A stretch of DNA of 64,000 nt from the NCBI RefSeq assembly GCF_900104055.1, contig NZ_FNJQ01000015.1, positions 1 to 64,000 of the forward strand. Direction: 5' to 3'. This stretch comes from Pseudoselenomonas ruminantium (GTDB taxonomy: Bacteria > Bacillota > Negativicutes > Selenomonadales > Selenomonadaceae). Of this stretch, positions 25,504 through 34,580 are shown in pieces. The notes under the pieces are model-generated. The model was not told the DNA's origin. It searched no databases and saw only the letters and a list, made by a program, of their open reading frames with translations. Within the stretch, counting starts at the first letter, position 1; each line of letters starts with the position of its first letter. The translations under genes and the position numbers were made by a program.

Positions 25504-26486
25504 CTATGATGGAATATACCAAGAAAAATGCCAAACGCTGGTCAATCATAGGCCAGAGGCCCACCTTTGGGACTGCCCTGTTTGAACTGGCGAAGGAAAA
25601 CAAGAACATAATGGCGGTGGTGGCAGACGTGGTAAATTCTGCCGGCCTGGCCAATATGAACAAAGAATTGCCGGAGCAGGTAATCAACGTAGGCATCGCC
25701 GAGCAGAATATGATGGGCATAGCCGCTGGCTTGTCCAGCGAGGGATATACGGTATTCACGGCGACTTTTGCGCCATTTCAGGCAATGCGATGCTTGGAGC
25801 AGATAAGGGTCAATCAAGGATACATGGGGCACAAAGTAGTCATGGTTGGTCTGGCAGGCGGCGTTGCCTACGGGGAACTAGGCTTCACCCACTGCACCAT
25901 TGAGGATGTGGCTCTGCTTCGTGCAATTCCCAATGTTGCGGTGGTCACCCCTGCCGATAGCATGGAAGTGGTCAAGATTGTGGAGGCTGCGGCAGAGTAT
26001 CCTGGTTCGGTGTATATTCGGCTCATGGATAAGACTGGCATTCCTATGGTGTATGAGGAGGACTATGAGTTTGCCATTGGCAAGGCTGTGCCTGTGATTC
26101 CAGAAGGGGATATAGCCATCATTGCCAACGGACCGCAGGTTTATCATGCCATGAAGGCTGCCAAGAGATACAAGGAGGAGCATGGCAGGGATATTGCGGT
26201 GTATGACTTCCATACAGTGAAGCCTTTGGATGAGGAACTGCTGTCACGTTTGGTCGGGCAGGTCAAGGCAATCATTACCGTGGAAGAGCATAGTGTGATT
26301 GGTGGGCTTGGAAGTGCCGTGGCAGAGTTTTATGCGGACAAGCCTCAGCATCCGCCTGTGTATAGGATGGGATTTTGGGATGAGTATCCGCATGGGGCTT
26401 CGCATGAGACGTTGCTGAATAAGTATGGGCTGGATGAAGCGGGGATATTTAACGAAATTGTAAATATAGCGGAGAGCGTTCATTGA
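25500..26486 (+). CDS. Transketolase, C-terminal subunit
   Basis: 328 residues with the pyrimidine-binding and C-terminal domains of transketolase/DXS-like enzymes. VINVGIAEQNMMGIAAGLS near 60 carries the glutamate that activates thiamine diphosphate. TFAPFQAMRCLEQIRVNQ and GGVAYGELGFTHCTIEDVALLR follow, and EEHSVIGGLGSAVAE near 262 belongs to the C-terminal domain. Start overlaps the upstream stop (ATGA). It ends the run of very tightly spaced genes that begins at 17897. Confidence 0.9.
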   Translation: MTMMEYTKKNAKRWSIIGQRPTFGTALFELAKENKNIMAVVADVVNSAGLANMNKELPEQVINVGIAEQNMMGIAAGLSSEGYTVFTATFAPFQAMRCLEQIRVNQGYMGHKVVMVGLAGGVAYGELGFTHCTIEDVALLRAIPNVAVVTPADSMEVVKIVEAAAEYPGSVYIRLMDKTGIPMVYEEDYEFAIGKAVPVIPEGDIAIIANGPQVYHAMKAAKRYKEEHGRDIAVYDFHTVKPLDEELLSRLVGQVKAIITVEEHSVIGGLGSAVAEFYADKPQHPPVYRMGFWDEYPHGASHETLLNKYGLDEAGIFNEIVNIAESVH

Positions 26487-26499
26487 GGTGATTGCAACG

Positions 26500-27611
26500 A
26501 TGTTTCTTGATTTGATAGAGAATGTACCAAATGAACAAAAAGGGATATTTGAACGTATAGTATCGCATAAACTTCCTATTATCCTTTATGGTATGGGGGA
26601 CATAAGCAGGCGTGTAACTGAAAAGTTGAATGGCAAAGGGATAGAAGTTGCTGCCTATGCTGTAGACGCTCCATATCGTCTAAACGATAGCTTTATGGGC
26701 AAACCAGTTTATGATTTTGCGATTATAAAAAAATCACCGGAAAAATATGTTTTCGTATCAGCTATAGGCGATGCAAGCGATGGGATGCCACTGAAGAGAT
26801 TCTTAGAGGATGATTCTATTATCCACTATACAATATCTAAGCCAGATGTGGACCATGAAGAAATTACTTACGAATATCTTTCAGATAATCGAGAGAAGTT
26901 TCAACGTACTTATGATTGGCTGAGCGATGAGGAATCCAAGCAGACTTTTGTGGCCTATTTGAATTTGAAGGTAAGTGGTAACGTTTTGTATAATTTTAAT
27001 GCTCCGCGAGCAGGCAGACAGTATTTTAACAAAACCACACAGATGTTCGCGGGGGGGGGACATTCTTAGACTGTGGAGCGTATAGAGGTGATACAGTTAA
27101 AGAATATGTAGAATGGACAAATGGAAACTATAAAAAGATTTTTGCGGTTGAAGCTAGTGACGAATACTTAGGCGATTTGAAACAACTGGTGAAAGATGAA
27201 GTATACCATGATGTGGAAATTATTCCTTTTGGTGCGTGGGATAGCAAAAAAACACTTTATTTTGGAGGGAGCTACGAAGGAACAAAACAGGTGTGCGATA
27301 CTGGAAGTTCTATAGAGGTTGATACTCTTGATAATATGGTAGGTGAATCAAGGATTGATTTCCTTAAGATGGATATCGAGGGGAGTGAATTGCCAGCCCT
27401 GCGAGGAGCATCAAAGATATTGAGTCGTGATATGCCAGCGTTGGCTATTTGTGTATATCATAGGGCTTCTGATTTGCTTGATATCCCTCAGTATATCAAG
27501 TCTTTTGAGCGGAAAGATAAGGTTTATCAATTCTTTTTAAAAAAGCATCATCTTTCAACGGAGTCGGAATTGGTCCTGTATTGTATTCCTGTTACGATGC
27601 AGAATTACTAG
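26500..27611 (+). CDS. FkbM-family methyltransferase, split by a G9 tract (phase OFF)
   Basis: From ATG 26500 (GAGGTG upstream) the frame runs to a TAG at 27067-27069, directly after a G9 tract. The frame one base over continues with LDCGAYRGDTVKEYVEW, FAVEASDEY, VDTLDN and LKMDIEGSELPALRGA to 27611. These are the SAM-binding and D-I-E-G motifs of FkbM O-methyltransferases. Ten Gs (or seven) would join the halves into one protein of about 370 residues, reading FAGGG then TFLDCGAY. The N-terminal ~120 residues form the island's Rossmann-like module (IILYGMGDISRRVTEKL). As sequenced, the product lacks the catalytic domain. The intact FkbM next door has the same layout, which confirms the reconstruction. 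Confidence 0.85.
27051..27059 (+). repeat. G9 homopolymer tract, frame-breaking
   Basis: Nine consecutive Gs between GTTCGC and ACATTC. The current length gives AGGGHS and stop; one extra G restores the full methyltransferase. Confidence 0.92.
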
Positions 27612-27621
27612 GAGTGGTAAA

Positions 27622-28686
27622 ATGACTTTTTTTGATAAATGTGTTGATGTATATAATCGCTTATCGGATGATACTTCTAAAAGCATTTTTGATGCAAGGA
27701 TGCAGTGCATGTTGGGGAAGATCGATAAATGGAAAATGTCAACTATGCTACAGGGAGAACAAAAATATAATTTGAATTGTTTTCTACAAAAAGATTTTGA
27801 TAGATATTTCACAGAAGGAAAGTCTGTAGTTGTCTTCGGGGCTGGTGCTGTGGGTAAATACACGGCGAAGCTTCTATGCGGGGGGGGGATAACTGATATA
27901 ACTTTTTGTGATAGTAGCAGTGAAAATAGTGGCAAAGTTGTAGATGGTATTAATGTTATATCATTTGATGAACTTTGTAATCTTGATAAAGAATATATTG
28001 TAGTGCTAGGAAGCTTTAATTATGCACGAGAAATGTACGAGCAGTGCTTATGGGCTGGAATAGATAGAGAGAAAATATACTATCCGTCAAGAGGCTTTCT
28101 CACAGGCTATACAGGAAGGCAATATTTTGATTTTTTTCAGCCAAATACGGGAGAGGTTTTTGTTGATGCAGGTGCATATAATGGCATGACGAGTGTAGAC
28201 TTTGCAAAATGGACCAATAATTCATACGAAAAGATTTACATGATGGAAGCTAATCCTGATAACGAGGCATTATGTCATCAAGCTATGAAGGAATATTCTG
28301 TTAAGAATTACAATCTGATAACCAAAGGTGCTTGGAACCAAGATGGAGAGGTTTCGTTTAACCGTACAAATTGCGGTGCTGGAAGCCAGATTGATATTAG
28401 AAATGGGTCGGAAAAAATCAGTACGACTACCATTGATAAAATGCTTTTAGGAGAAAAAGCTACATTTATTAAAATGGATATTGAAGGTGCAGAATATCAG
28501 GCTTTAGAAGGGGCAAAAGAGACTATACAAAAATATAGTCCTAGATTGGCCATTTCTGTATATCATAAAGATAATGATTTTGTTGTTTTGCCAGACCTGA
28601 TTTTGCAGTTGAATTCCAATTACCAATTTACTTTCCGTCATTATTCCTCATGGTGGGAAGAAACTGTTTTGTATGCCTGGTGTTAA
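27622..28686 (+). CDS. FkbM-family methyltransferase with in-frame G9 tract (phase ON)
   Basis: 354 residues, intact. Residues ~70-130 hold the Rossmann-like module (VVVFGAGAVGKYTAKLL). The G9 tract encodes three glycines between its first helix and the second strand (ITDITFCDSS). From ~165, RQYFDFFQPNTGEVFVDAGA carries SAM motif I, YMMEANPDN the acidic end of strand 2, and FIKMDIEGAEYQALEGA the D-I-E-G motif of FkbM methyltransferases. It would O-methylate a sugar hydroxyl. Start ATG follows AGGAGTGG. A change of one or two Gs would truncate it after about 90 residues. It is a paralog of the gene just upstream. Confidence 0.88.
   Translation: MTFFDKCVDVYNRLSDDTSKSIFDARMQCMLGKIDKWKMSTMLQGEQKYNLNCFLQKDFDRYFTEGKSVVVFGAGAVGKYTAKLLCGGGITDITFCDSSSENSGKVVDGINVISFDELCNLDKEYIVVLGSFNYAREMYEQCLWAGIDREKIYYPSRGFLTGYTGRQYFDFFQPNTGEVFVDAGAYNGMTSVDFAKWTNNSYEKIYMMEANPDNEALCHQAMKEYSVKNYNLITKGAWNQDGEVSFNRTNCGAGSQIDIRNGSEKISTTTIDKMLLGEKATFIKMDIEGAEYQALEGAKETIQKYSPRLAISVYHKDNDFVVLPDLILQLNSNYQFTFRHYSSWWEETVLYAWC
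27880..27888 (+). repeat. G9 homopolymer tract, in frame
   Basis: Nine Gs inside the second FkbM gene, encoding Gly-Gly-Gly. Same length as the tract in the paralog at 27051, but placed so that this gene stays open. Confidence 0.92.
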
Positions 28687-28715
28687 TACAATGTCTGATT
28701 AGTGAGGGGATAATT

Positions 28716-30161
28716 ATGCGGATTTGCGAGCGCGCAATAAATTTTCTTCAAATAAGTGATTATGAGGGGACAGTCCGCCTGTGCGGCTGGCTTCGTATTC
28801 CCGGTGCTGGAAATATTGGTAGCCTGAGGGATAACAGTCTCTATGATGTATGGCATGGTAAAGCAATAAGAGACGTCCAAAATCGGTTGGCTAATGATGA
28901 CTATAGCTTATGTAACATAGACCAGTGTCCATATCTTTCCATGGGAACAATTGAGGAGCATAAAATTGAAATAGATGAGATTCCGGAATATCCGGATCAT
29001 CTGTGGCTGGCTTTTGAGAAAATTTGTAATTATTCCTGTCCATGTTGCCATACTCCAAACTGTAAGAGTGATTTGCTTAATAAAGATGTGGAAGCTGGCT
29101 ATAAGAATATAGAGGAAAAAATCAAAGATATATTGCCTCATTTGAAGTTGATTTCTGGTAATGGACTTGGCGAACTTTTTGCAAGTCCCCATACACTAAA
29201 GATTCTTTCTGAATGGAAGCCGTTGGCACCTAAAGAAGATATTACTGTTGTATTGGAAACTAATGGTTCTCTATTTGATGAGAAACATTGGAAAAAGATA
29301 GAGAATCTTGGTCAGTATAGGCTTAATGTCGCTATAACGGTAATGAGTCTTGATGAAAAAACATATCAGTTCTGTCATGGTACTAAATTGCCAATCACGC
29401 AGATAGAAAACAACTTGAGGTTTGTAAAAAGCTTGCGTGAGAAGGGAATTATTAATAGTATAGAACTTGCTACCGTTGTCCAGGAGAGGAATTTCCGCAC
29501 TTTGCCAGAACTCACCAGAAGGTTTATAGAGGAATTTGGTGCAGACACGGTAAGGTTGAGACCTTTTGATGATACCGGTTCACAGCCACCTGAAGTCGAG
29601 TGGTTTTGGGATGTGCGCTGCAAGCATCATCCGTATCATCAGGAATATCTAGAGGTAATGAAAGATCCAATTTTCAAGCATCCCAAAGTTCGTGACTGGT
29701 CCGGTGGCAGAGATAGCGAGAACGGAGACATTCGCACTTACCTTGCACAGCATGGAGCTCCTGTAGGCAGCAGGGAGCAGGTGAACTATGATTTGGTTAA
29801 GATTTTTGCTGGTGAGGATGGTATTGAAGAGAAATTGGAGGCGTATTTCATAGATAAGGGCATAAGTGAAATTTCGGTTTACGGCTTAGGATATCCTGGA
29901 AAGGCGTTCCTTAAGACTTTGAGGGGAAGTAGGTTAAAAATAGACAAACTGATTGACAAGGCATTGTGTGGTGAATCAATAAATGGATTGTCTGTGTCAG
30001 GCTTAAAAGATATGCCAGTTGATTATACTAAACCTATCGTGATAACGGCACCATTCTTTTTTGATGAGATAAAGCAAGAGATAGAAGAAAAAATTGAAGC
30101 ACCTTGTGTTTTAAATGTAAAAGATATCGTTGAAGAGATTTTAAGAGAAATTTATTGTTAG
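28716..30161 (+). CDS. Radical SAM protein with N-terminal SPASM-like cysteines (first)
   Basis: 481 residues from ATG 28716 (GAGGGG upstream). The radical SAM cluster motif is Cys104, Cys108 and Cys111 (KICNYSCPCC). Ahead of it, residues 1-75 carry C23 (RLCGWLR), SLYDVWHGKAIRDVQ and C66/C71 (SLCNIDQCPYL), the sequence pattern of a SPASM auxiliary Fe-S domain, which normally follows the radical SAM core. Residues ~110-320 form the partial TIM barrel. Residues ~375-480 are the Rossmann-like module seen across the island (ISVYGLGYPGKAFLKTL). It probably performs a radical modification of a sugar or sugar nucleotide. A close paralog follows. Confidence 0.82.
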   Translation: MRICERAINFLQISDYEGTVRLCGWLRIPGAGNIGSLRDNSLYDVWHGKAIRDVQNRLANDDYSLCNIDQCPYLSMGTIEEHKIEIDEIPEYPDHLWLAFEKICNYSCPCCHTPNCKSDLLNKDVEAGYKNIEEKIKDILPHLKLISGNGLGELFASPHTLKILSEWKPLAPKEDITVVLETNGSLFDEKHWKKIENLGQYRLNVAITVMSLDEKTYQFCHGTKLPITQIENNLRFVKSLREKGIINSIELATVVQERNFRTLPELTRRFIEEFGADTVRLRPFDDTGSQPPEVEWFWDVRCKHHPYHQEYLEVMKDPIFKHPKVRDWSGGRDSENGDIRTYLAQHGAPVGSREQVNYDLVKIFAGEDGIEEKLEAYFIDKGISEISVYGLGYPGKAFLKTLRGSRLKIDKLIDKALCGESINGLSVSGLKDMPVDYTKPIVITAPFFFDEIKQEIEEKIEAPCVLNVKDIVEEILREIYC

Positions 30162-30246
30162 GATGATGGGCAATGCAACTATTATCCTGTATGATGGAGA
30201 AGAGTTGCATAAAATATATGTTGAATAATGCAGGGAGGCGTTTTTA

Positions 30247-31680
30247 TTGCATATTTGCGAGCGTGCATTAAATTATCTGCAGATTACTGATTATCAGGGG
30301 ACTGTTAGGATGTGTTCTTGGATTAGAAAGGAGGTGGGGGATGGCATAATAGGAAAACTACAAGAGAAAAGTCTGTATGAGATTTGGCATGGTGAGAAAG
30401 CAGAAAAGCTTAGGGAAAAACTCTCACAAGGTGACTATTCTTGGTGCAATATTGATCAATGTCCGTATTTGTCAAGAAATGAGATAGAAGAACATTGTAT
30501 CGATATAGAAGAAATTCCCGAATATCCAGAGCATATTTGGTTAGCTTTTGACAGAAATTGCAACTATGCTTGTACTTGCTGCACAGCGTCTTTTGGTAGT
30601 TGTAATGTTCATCGGCAGGGAGAATTTGAAGGATACCAACTCATTACGGAAAAACTCAAAGAAGTTATGCCTCATTTAAAGTTTATAGCAGCTAATGGTT
30701 TAGGTGAGTTATTTGTTAGCCCTCATATTCTAAAACTGCTTTCCAATTGGAAACCTTTGGCACCTAAGGAAGATATTACTGTGTTACTGGAAACAAATGG
30801 TTCTTTATTTGATGAGAATCATTGGAAGCAAATAGAAAATCTAGGGCAGTATAATTTGCGTGTGTCAATTACGGTTATGAGTTTTGATGAAGCGACATAT
30901 CAGTTTTGCTCTGGAACAAAACTGCCAATTAGTCAAATAGAGAACAATCTGCGATTTGTCAAAGGACTGCGTGAGCAGGGAGTAATTAACTATTTGGAAT
31001 TGGCAACAGTGGTGCAGGAGCGGAATTTCCGTACTATGCCAGAATTTACTAGAAGATGTATAGAAGAGTTTGGTGCGGACGTAGTGCGTCTGAGACCTTT
31101 TGATGATTGTGGGGCGCAACCACCGGAAGTAGAGTGGTTTATGGATGTGAGAGGAGCATATCATCCTTATCATCAGGAATACTTGGAAGTTATGAAAAAT
31201 CCAATTTTCAAGCATCCTAAGGTGGCTGACTGGTCTGGGGGAAGGAACAGTGAGAATGGCGATTTGATTACCTATTTGGCAGAACGTGGCTGCGGATTAG
31301 GTGCCAGGGAAATATCTGAGATGTTTTCAAAAGATCATGATATAGCTAGTAAATTAAAGAAATTTTTCGAGCAACAGAATATAAGACGTCTTGCCATACA
31401 TGGAGTCGGTATGGTGGGAGTAATGTTCTTGGATGCATTGGCAGGTACTGGCATAGAAGTTGATCGTTTGATTGATAAAAATCGCGCATCAGCAGTAGAA
31501 CAGGGAATTACTATAACAAAAGTCGAGGAGTTGCCTACAGATTACCAATATACGATTGTTATATGCTCACTTACAAATTACGGCGAAATAGAAAGAGAAA
31601 TTAGTGGCCAGGTGACGGCGCCACGTATCCTCAGTATCAAGGAAGTTTTATCTGAGCTTAGGAAATCGAAACCTTATTAA
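30247..31680 (+). CDS. Radical SAM protein with N-terminal SPASM-like cysteines (second)
   Basis: The 477-residue paralog of the preceding protein has the same architecture: C23, C67 and C72 in the SPASM-like segment, the radical SAM motif C105-C109-C112 (RNCNYACTCC), and a C-terminal Rossmann-like module (LAIHGVGMVGVMFLDAL). The start is a TTG with GGGAGG nine bases upstream, giving the same MHICERALNYLQIT beginning as its neighbour. The middle (VVQERNFRTMPEF, GADVVRLRPFDD, HPYHQEYLEVMK) is nearly identical in both, while the C-terminal module has diverged strongly. This suggests tandem duplication followed by different partner or substrate recognition. The 85 bases between the two genes contain nothing else. 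Confidence 0.82.
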   Translation: MHICERALNYLQITDYQGTVRMCSWIRKEVGDGIIGKLQEKSLYEIWHGEKAEKLREKLSQGDYSWCNIDQCPYLSRNEIEEHCIDIEEIPEYPEHIWLAFDRNCNYACTCCTASFGSCNVHRQGEFEGYQLITEKLKEVMPHLKFIAANGLGELFVSPHILKLLSNWKPLAPKEDITVLLETNGSLFDENHWKQIENLGQYNLRVSITVMSFDEATYQFCSGTKLPISQIENNLRFVKGLREQGVINYLELATVVQERNFRTMPEFTRRCIEEFGADVVRLRPFDDCGAQPPEVEWFMDVRGAYHPYHQEYLEVMKNPIFKHPKVADWSGGRNSENGDLITYLAERGCGLGAREISEMFSKDHDIASKLKKFFEQQNIRRLAIHGVGMVGVMFLDALAGTGIEVDRLIDKNRASAVEQGITITKVEELPTDYQYTIVICSLTNYGEIEREISGQVTAPRILSIKEVLSELRKSKPY

Positions 31681-31707
31681 AAATAATTGGAGAATGGATG
31701 TGGTATT

Positions 31708-33102
31708 GTGTCTGATACAAATATTACTGTAAGCGTCATTCTTACTACATATAACCAAGAAAAATACATAGGTAAAGCTGTAGAGAGTATTCTGGCACAG
31801 AAAGTCGATTTTCCAATTGAGATATTGATTGGAGAAGACTGTTCCACGGACGGTACGGCAGAAGTCTTGCGTGGCTATGAAAAGAAATACCCAGGAAAGT
31901 TCCGAATTTTCTATCGAGAGAAGAATTTAGGGGCCAATCGAAATACATATGAGCTTGATTTATGTGCTAAGGGTAAGTATATAGCTGGCCTAGAAGGTGA
32001 TGATTATTGGTCAGATCCTTATAAGTTACAAAAACAGGTAGACTTTCTGGAATCGCATCCAGAATACTACACATGCGCTCATGCATTTATATATGTGGAT
32101 GAAAATGGCGATTTTATAGATGAGTCGGATATTTCTGCTTTTGATAAGAGATTTTGGTATGGTTTTAATGGCGAATTCACTGTGCAGGATTTTATGCAAA
32201 ATAAGCTTCCTGCTCAAGGGGGGACATGGGTGTATCATAATTTCTTTTTGGAGGATAAGGACACATCCATCATATATAAAGCAGATCCATTCGTAGGAGA
32301 CTGGACATACTTGCTGTTATTGCTCTCCCATGGAAGATTTTTTGTAATGACAGACAAAATGTCATGCTATCGTCGTAATATGCATGGTAAGGGGGATAGT
32401 TGGAATTCATCTCAAGGAAGCAATCAGTTTCATTTTTATGATTCATTTATATATCAAGTAAATTTAGAAAGATATGCCAGAGAGGTTTTGAATATCCCTT
32501 TAGATTTGAGGGTTAGCAAGACTCCGCTGTTTTATTACATGGTAAATTACTTATTTCAAATGCCGTCCCTGGGACGCTGGAACTGTGTGATGAAAATGTT
32601 GAAAAGAACACCGGAAAAATTTTATTATTTTAAGCTTCTAATTAAATCGATGTATCTCTCTACTATTTATCCTAGTATTAGGAATACAGACCCTCCTCGT
32701 CCTGATGAATCAATTTATAACAAATTGAATAAAACATGGGATGATTTCTATAAAGCTGCTGATGGCAAAGAAATTGTTATATATGGTGCTGGTGGTGGAG
32801 CGCGAGATATACTTAATCAATACTATGATAGGTTTAAAGCTAAATACATAGTGGATAGAAATGAGAGGAAAAAGGGTAAATATATATTTGGTCGTCGTAT
32901 CTGTAGCCTTGATTCACTTGCGGATGAAGATCCAAATAAAATCGTAATACTTATCTCTACAGGGATGTACTATAGGGAAATAGTACCTACATTGGAAAAG
33001 ATGGGGTTCAACGATTATTATGTTTATCAGTTAATGGAAATAAAGAAGTGGCGTTACAAGTTTCTTTTTTGGTTTGATAGCAAGGATAGAATTATCCTTT
33101 AA
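31708..33102 (+). CDS. Family 2 glycosyltransferase with C-terminal Rossmann-like module
   Basis: 464 residues if started at GTG 31708; a TTG at 31687 is also possible and neither has a strong ribosome site. VSVILTTYNQEKYIGKAVESI is the GT-A N-terminus, GEDCSTDGT and LEGDDYWSDPYKLQKQV give the nucleotide-sugar and D-x-D-like elements. The GT2 core spans ~1-250. Residues ~360-440 add IVIYGAGGGARDILNQY and YIVDRN, the same accessory module as in other proteins here. No membrane span, so it acts on the cytoplasmic side, transferring a sugar from a nucleotide donor to a glycan or protein. Confidence 0.85.
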   Translation: MSDTNITVSVILTTYNQEKYIGKAVESILAQKVDFPIEILIGEDCSTDGTAEVLRGYEKKYPGKFRIFYREKNLGANRNTYELDLCAKGKYIAGLEGDDYWSDPYKLQKQVDFLESHPEYYTCAHAFIYVDENGDFIDESDISAFDKRFWYGFNGEFTVQDFMQNKLPAQGGTWVYHNFFLEDKDTSIIYKADPFVGDWTYLLLLLSHGRFFVMTDKMSCYRRNMHGKGDSWNSSQGSNQFHFYDSFIYQVNLERYAREVLNIPLDLRVSKTPLFYYMVNYLFQMPSLGRWNCVMKMLKRTPEKFYYFKLLIKSMYLSTIYPSIRNTDPPRPDESIYNKLNKTWDDFYKAADGKEIVIYGAGGGARDILNQYYDRFKAKYIVDRNERKKGKYIFGRRICSLDSLADEDPNKIVILISTGMYYREIVPTLEKMGFNDYYVYQLMEIKKWRYKFLFWFDSKDRIIL

Positions 33103-33145
33103 GCCAACAGACATTTGTATAGTGTAAAAGTGGGAGATGAAAAAC

Positions 33146-34552
33146 ATGATATGGGACTTCTGTAAATACAAAAATAACATTGCACTCATCTCCGAAGATG
33201 GAATGGTTGATTATGGTCAACTGAATGTGATGTCTGAGCAGATATGTAAAAATATTCCTCGACGTTCCCTGGTGTTTTTGCTGTGTACAAATACTGTGGA
33301 ATCCGTGGTGGGATACGTATGTTTTTTGAACCATGAAATAGTACCTGTGATGGTTGACAGCAGTTTGAATACAGAATTGCTGTTGAATTTGGCAAAGCGA
33401 TACCGGCCCGAGTATTTCTGGGCACCTGCTAGCATGAGTAAATTGTTTTCGAATTGCGAGGAAATTTATGCTTTAGAGTCGTATGTGTTGCTTAGATGCC
33501 ATGAGAGGAAAGCTTTTTCTTTGTATGACGAACTAGCCTTGCTCATGACCACCTCTGGTTCGACAGGCAGCCCGAAACTGGTTAGGCTCAGTTATAAAAA
33601 CATTTTAGCCAATACCAGGTCTATCATTGATTACTTGGAAATTGATGAGAAAGAGCGTTCTGTCACAAATCTCCCCATGCACTATGTTTATGGCTTGTCC
33701 ATTATAAATACCCACCTCTATGCCGGTGCTTCCATCGTTTTGACAGAAAAATCCATGTTCCAGAAAGAATTCTGGCAAATGATGCGAGAAAAGAACGTTA
33801 CCAATTTTGGTGGTGTGCCCTATACCTTTGAAATGCTTAATCGTTTGCGGTTTTTCAAGATGGAACTGCCTGCCTTGAAAACCATTACCCAGGCAGGCGG
33901 CAAACTGCCTCCTGAACTTCACGAAAAATTTGCGGATTATGCATTGAAGAACGGGAAAAGATTCATTGTGATGTATGGTGCTGCGGAGGCAACGGCCCGC
34001 ATGGGATATTTGCCGCCTGAGGAGTCGTTGCGAAAATGTGGCGCTATGGGAATACCTATCCCAGGAGGAAAGTTCATCCTGATTGATGATAACGGCAAAG
34101 AAATAAATACGCTGGATACCATCGGGGAATTGGTTTACTATGGCGATAATGTAATGCTAGGGTACGCCGAGCACGGTGAAGATTTAGCCAAGGGTGACGA
34201 GGCGCAGGGGCGGCTCAAGACTGGGGACTTAGCGAAGTTTGATGAAGAAGGTTATTATTTTGTAGTAGGCCGCAAGAAAAGATTCTTAAAAATATACGGC
34301 AAAAGGGTCAATCTTCAGGAAGTAGAATTCATACTACAAAAACATTTTGATACTTTGGGGATTGCTGTTTCCGGTGTGGATGACTTGATGCATATCTTCA
34401 TAGAAGATATTAATCTTACTGAAGATATAAAGGAATATGTTTCCACTAAGTTTAACATTCATCATTTGGCTATACGTGTACATGATGTTGATTCTATTCC
34501 TAAAAACTCATCAGGCAAGATTCTATATTCCAAACTTGAAGCAATGATATGA
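33146..34552 (+). CDS. AMP-forming acyl/aryl ligase (ANL superfamily)
   Basis: 468 residues from ATG 33146, which has GGGAG nine bases upstream (an in-frame ATG lies at 33137). The P-loop-like motif MTTSGSTGSPKLVRLS is at ~132-147. MYGAAEATARMGYLPPE near 280 is the A5 motif, KTGDLAKFDEEGYYFVVGRKKRFLKIYGKRVNLQEVE near 360-395 covers the A7-A8 region, and the C-terminal PKNSSGKILYSKL has the A10 lysine. Such enzymes make acyl-AMP and pass the acyl group to CoA or a carrier protein. It lies immediately before LuxE- and LuxC-like genes, suggesting activation of an acid that is then reduced to an aldehyde. Confidence 0.87.
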   Translation: MIWDFCKYKNNIALISEDGMVDYGQLNVMSEQICKNIPRRSLVFLLCTNTVESVVGYVCFLNHEIVPVMVDSSLNTELLLNLAKRYRPEYFWAPASMSKLFSNCEEIYALESYVLLRCHERKAFSLYDELALLMTTSGSTGSPKLVRLSYKNILANTRSIIDYLEIDEKERSVTNLPMHYVYGLSIINTHLYAGASIVLTEKSMFQKEFWQMMREKNVTNFGGVPYTFEMLNRLRFFKMELPALKTITQAGGKLPPELHEKFADYALKNGKRFIVMYGAAEATARMGYLPPEESLRKCGAMGIPIPGGKFILIDDNGKEINTLDTIGELVYYGDNVMLGYAEHGEDLAKGDEAQGRLKTGDLAKFDEEGYYFVVGRKKRFLKIYGKRVNLQEVEFILQKHFDTLGIAVSGVDDLMHIFIEDINLTEDIKEYVSTKFNIHHLAIRVHDVDSIPKNSSGKILYSKLEAMI

Positions 34553-34580
34553 TTTTAAGCAACGAATGTGAGTGATAAAG

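Noticed and set aside
27177-27611. Second half of the FkbM gene as a separate small gene
   Set aside because: The first methionine lies after the SAM motif and has no ribosome site; similarity to the paralog runs straight across the G tract.
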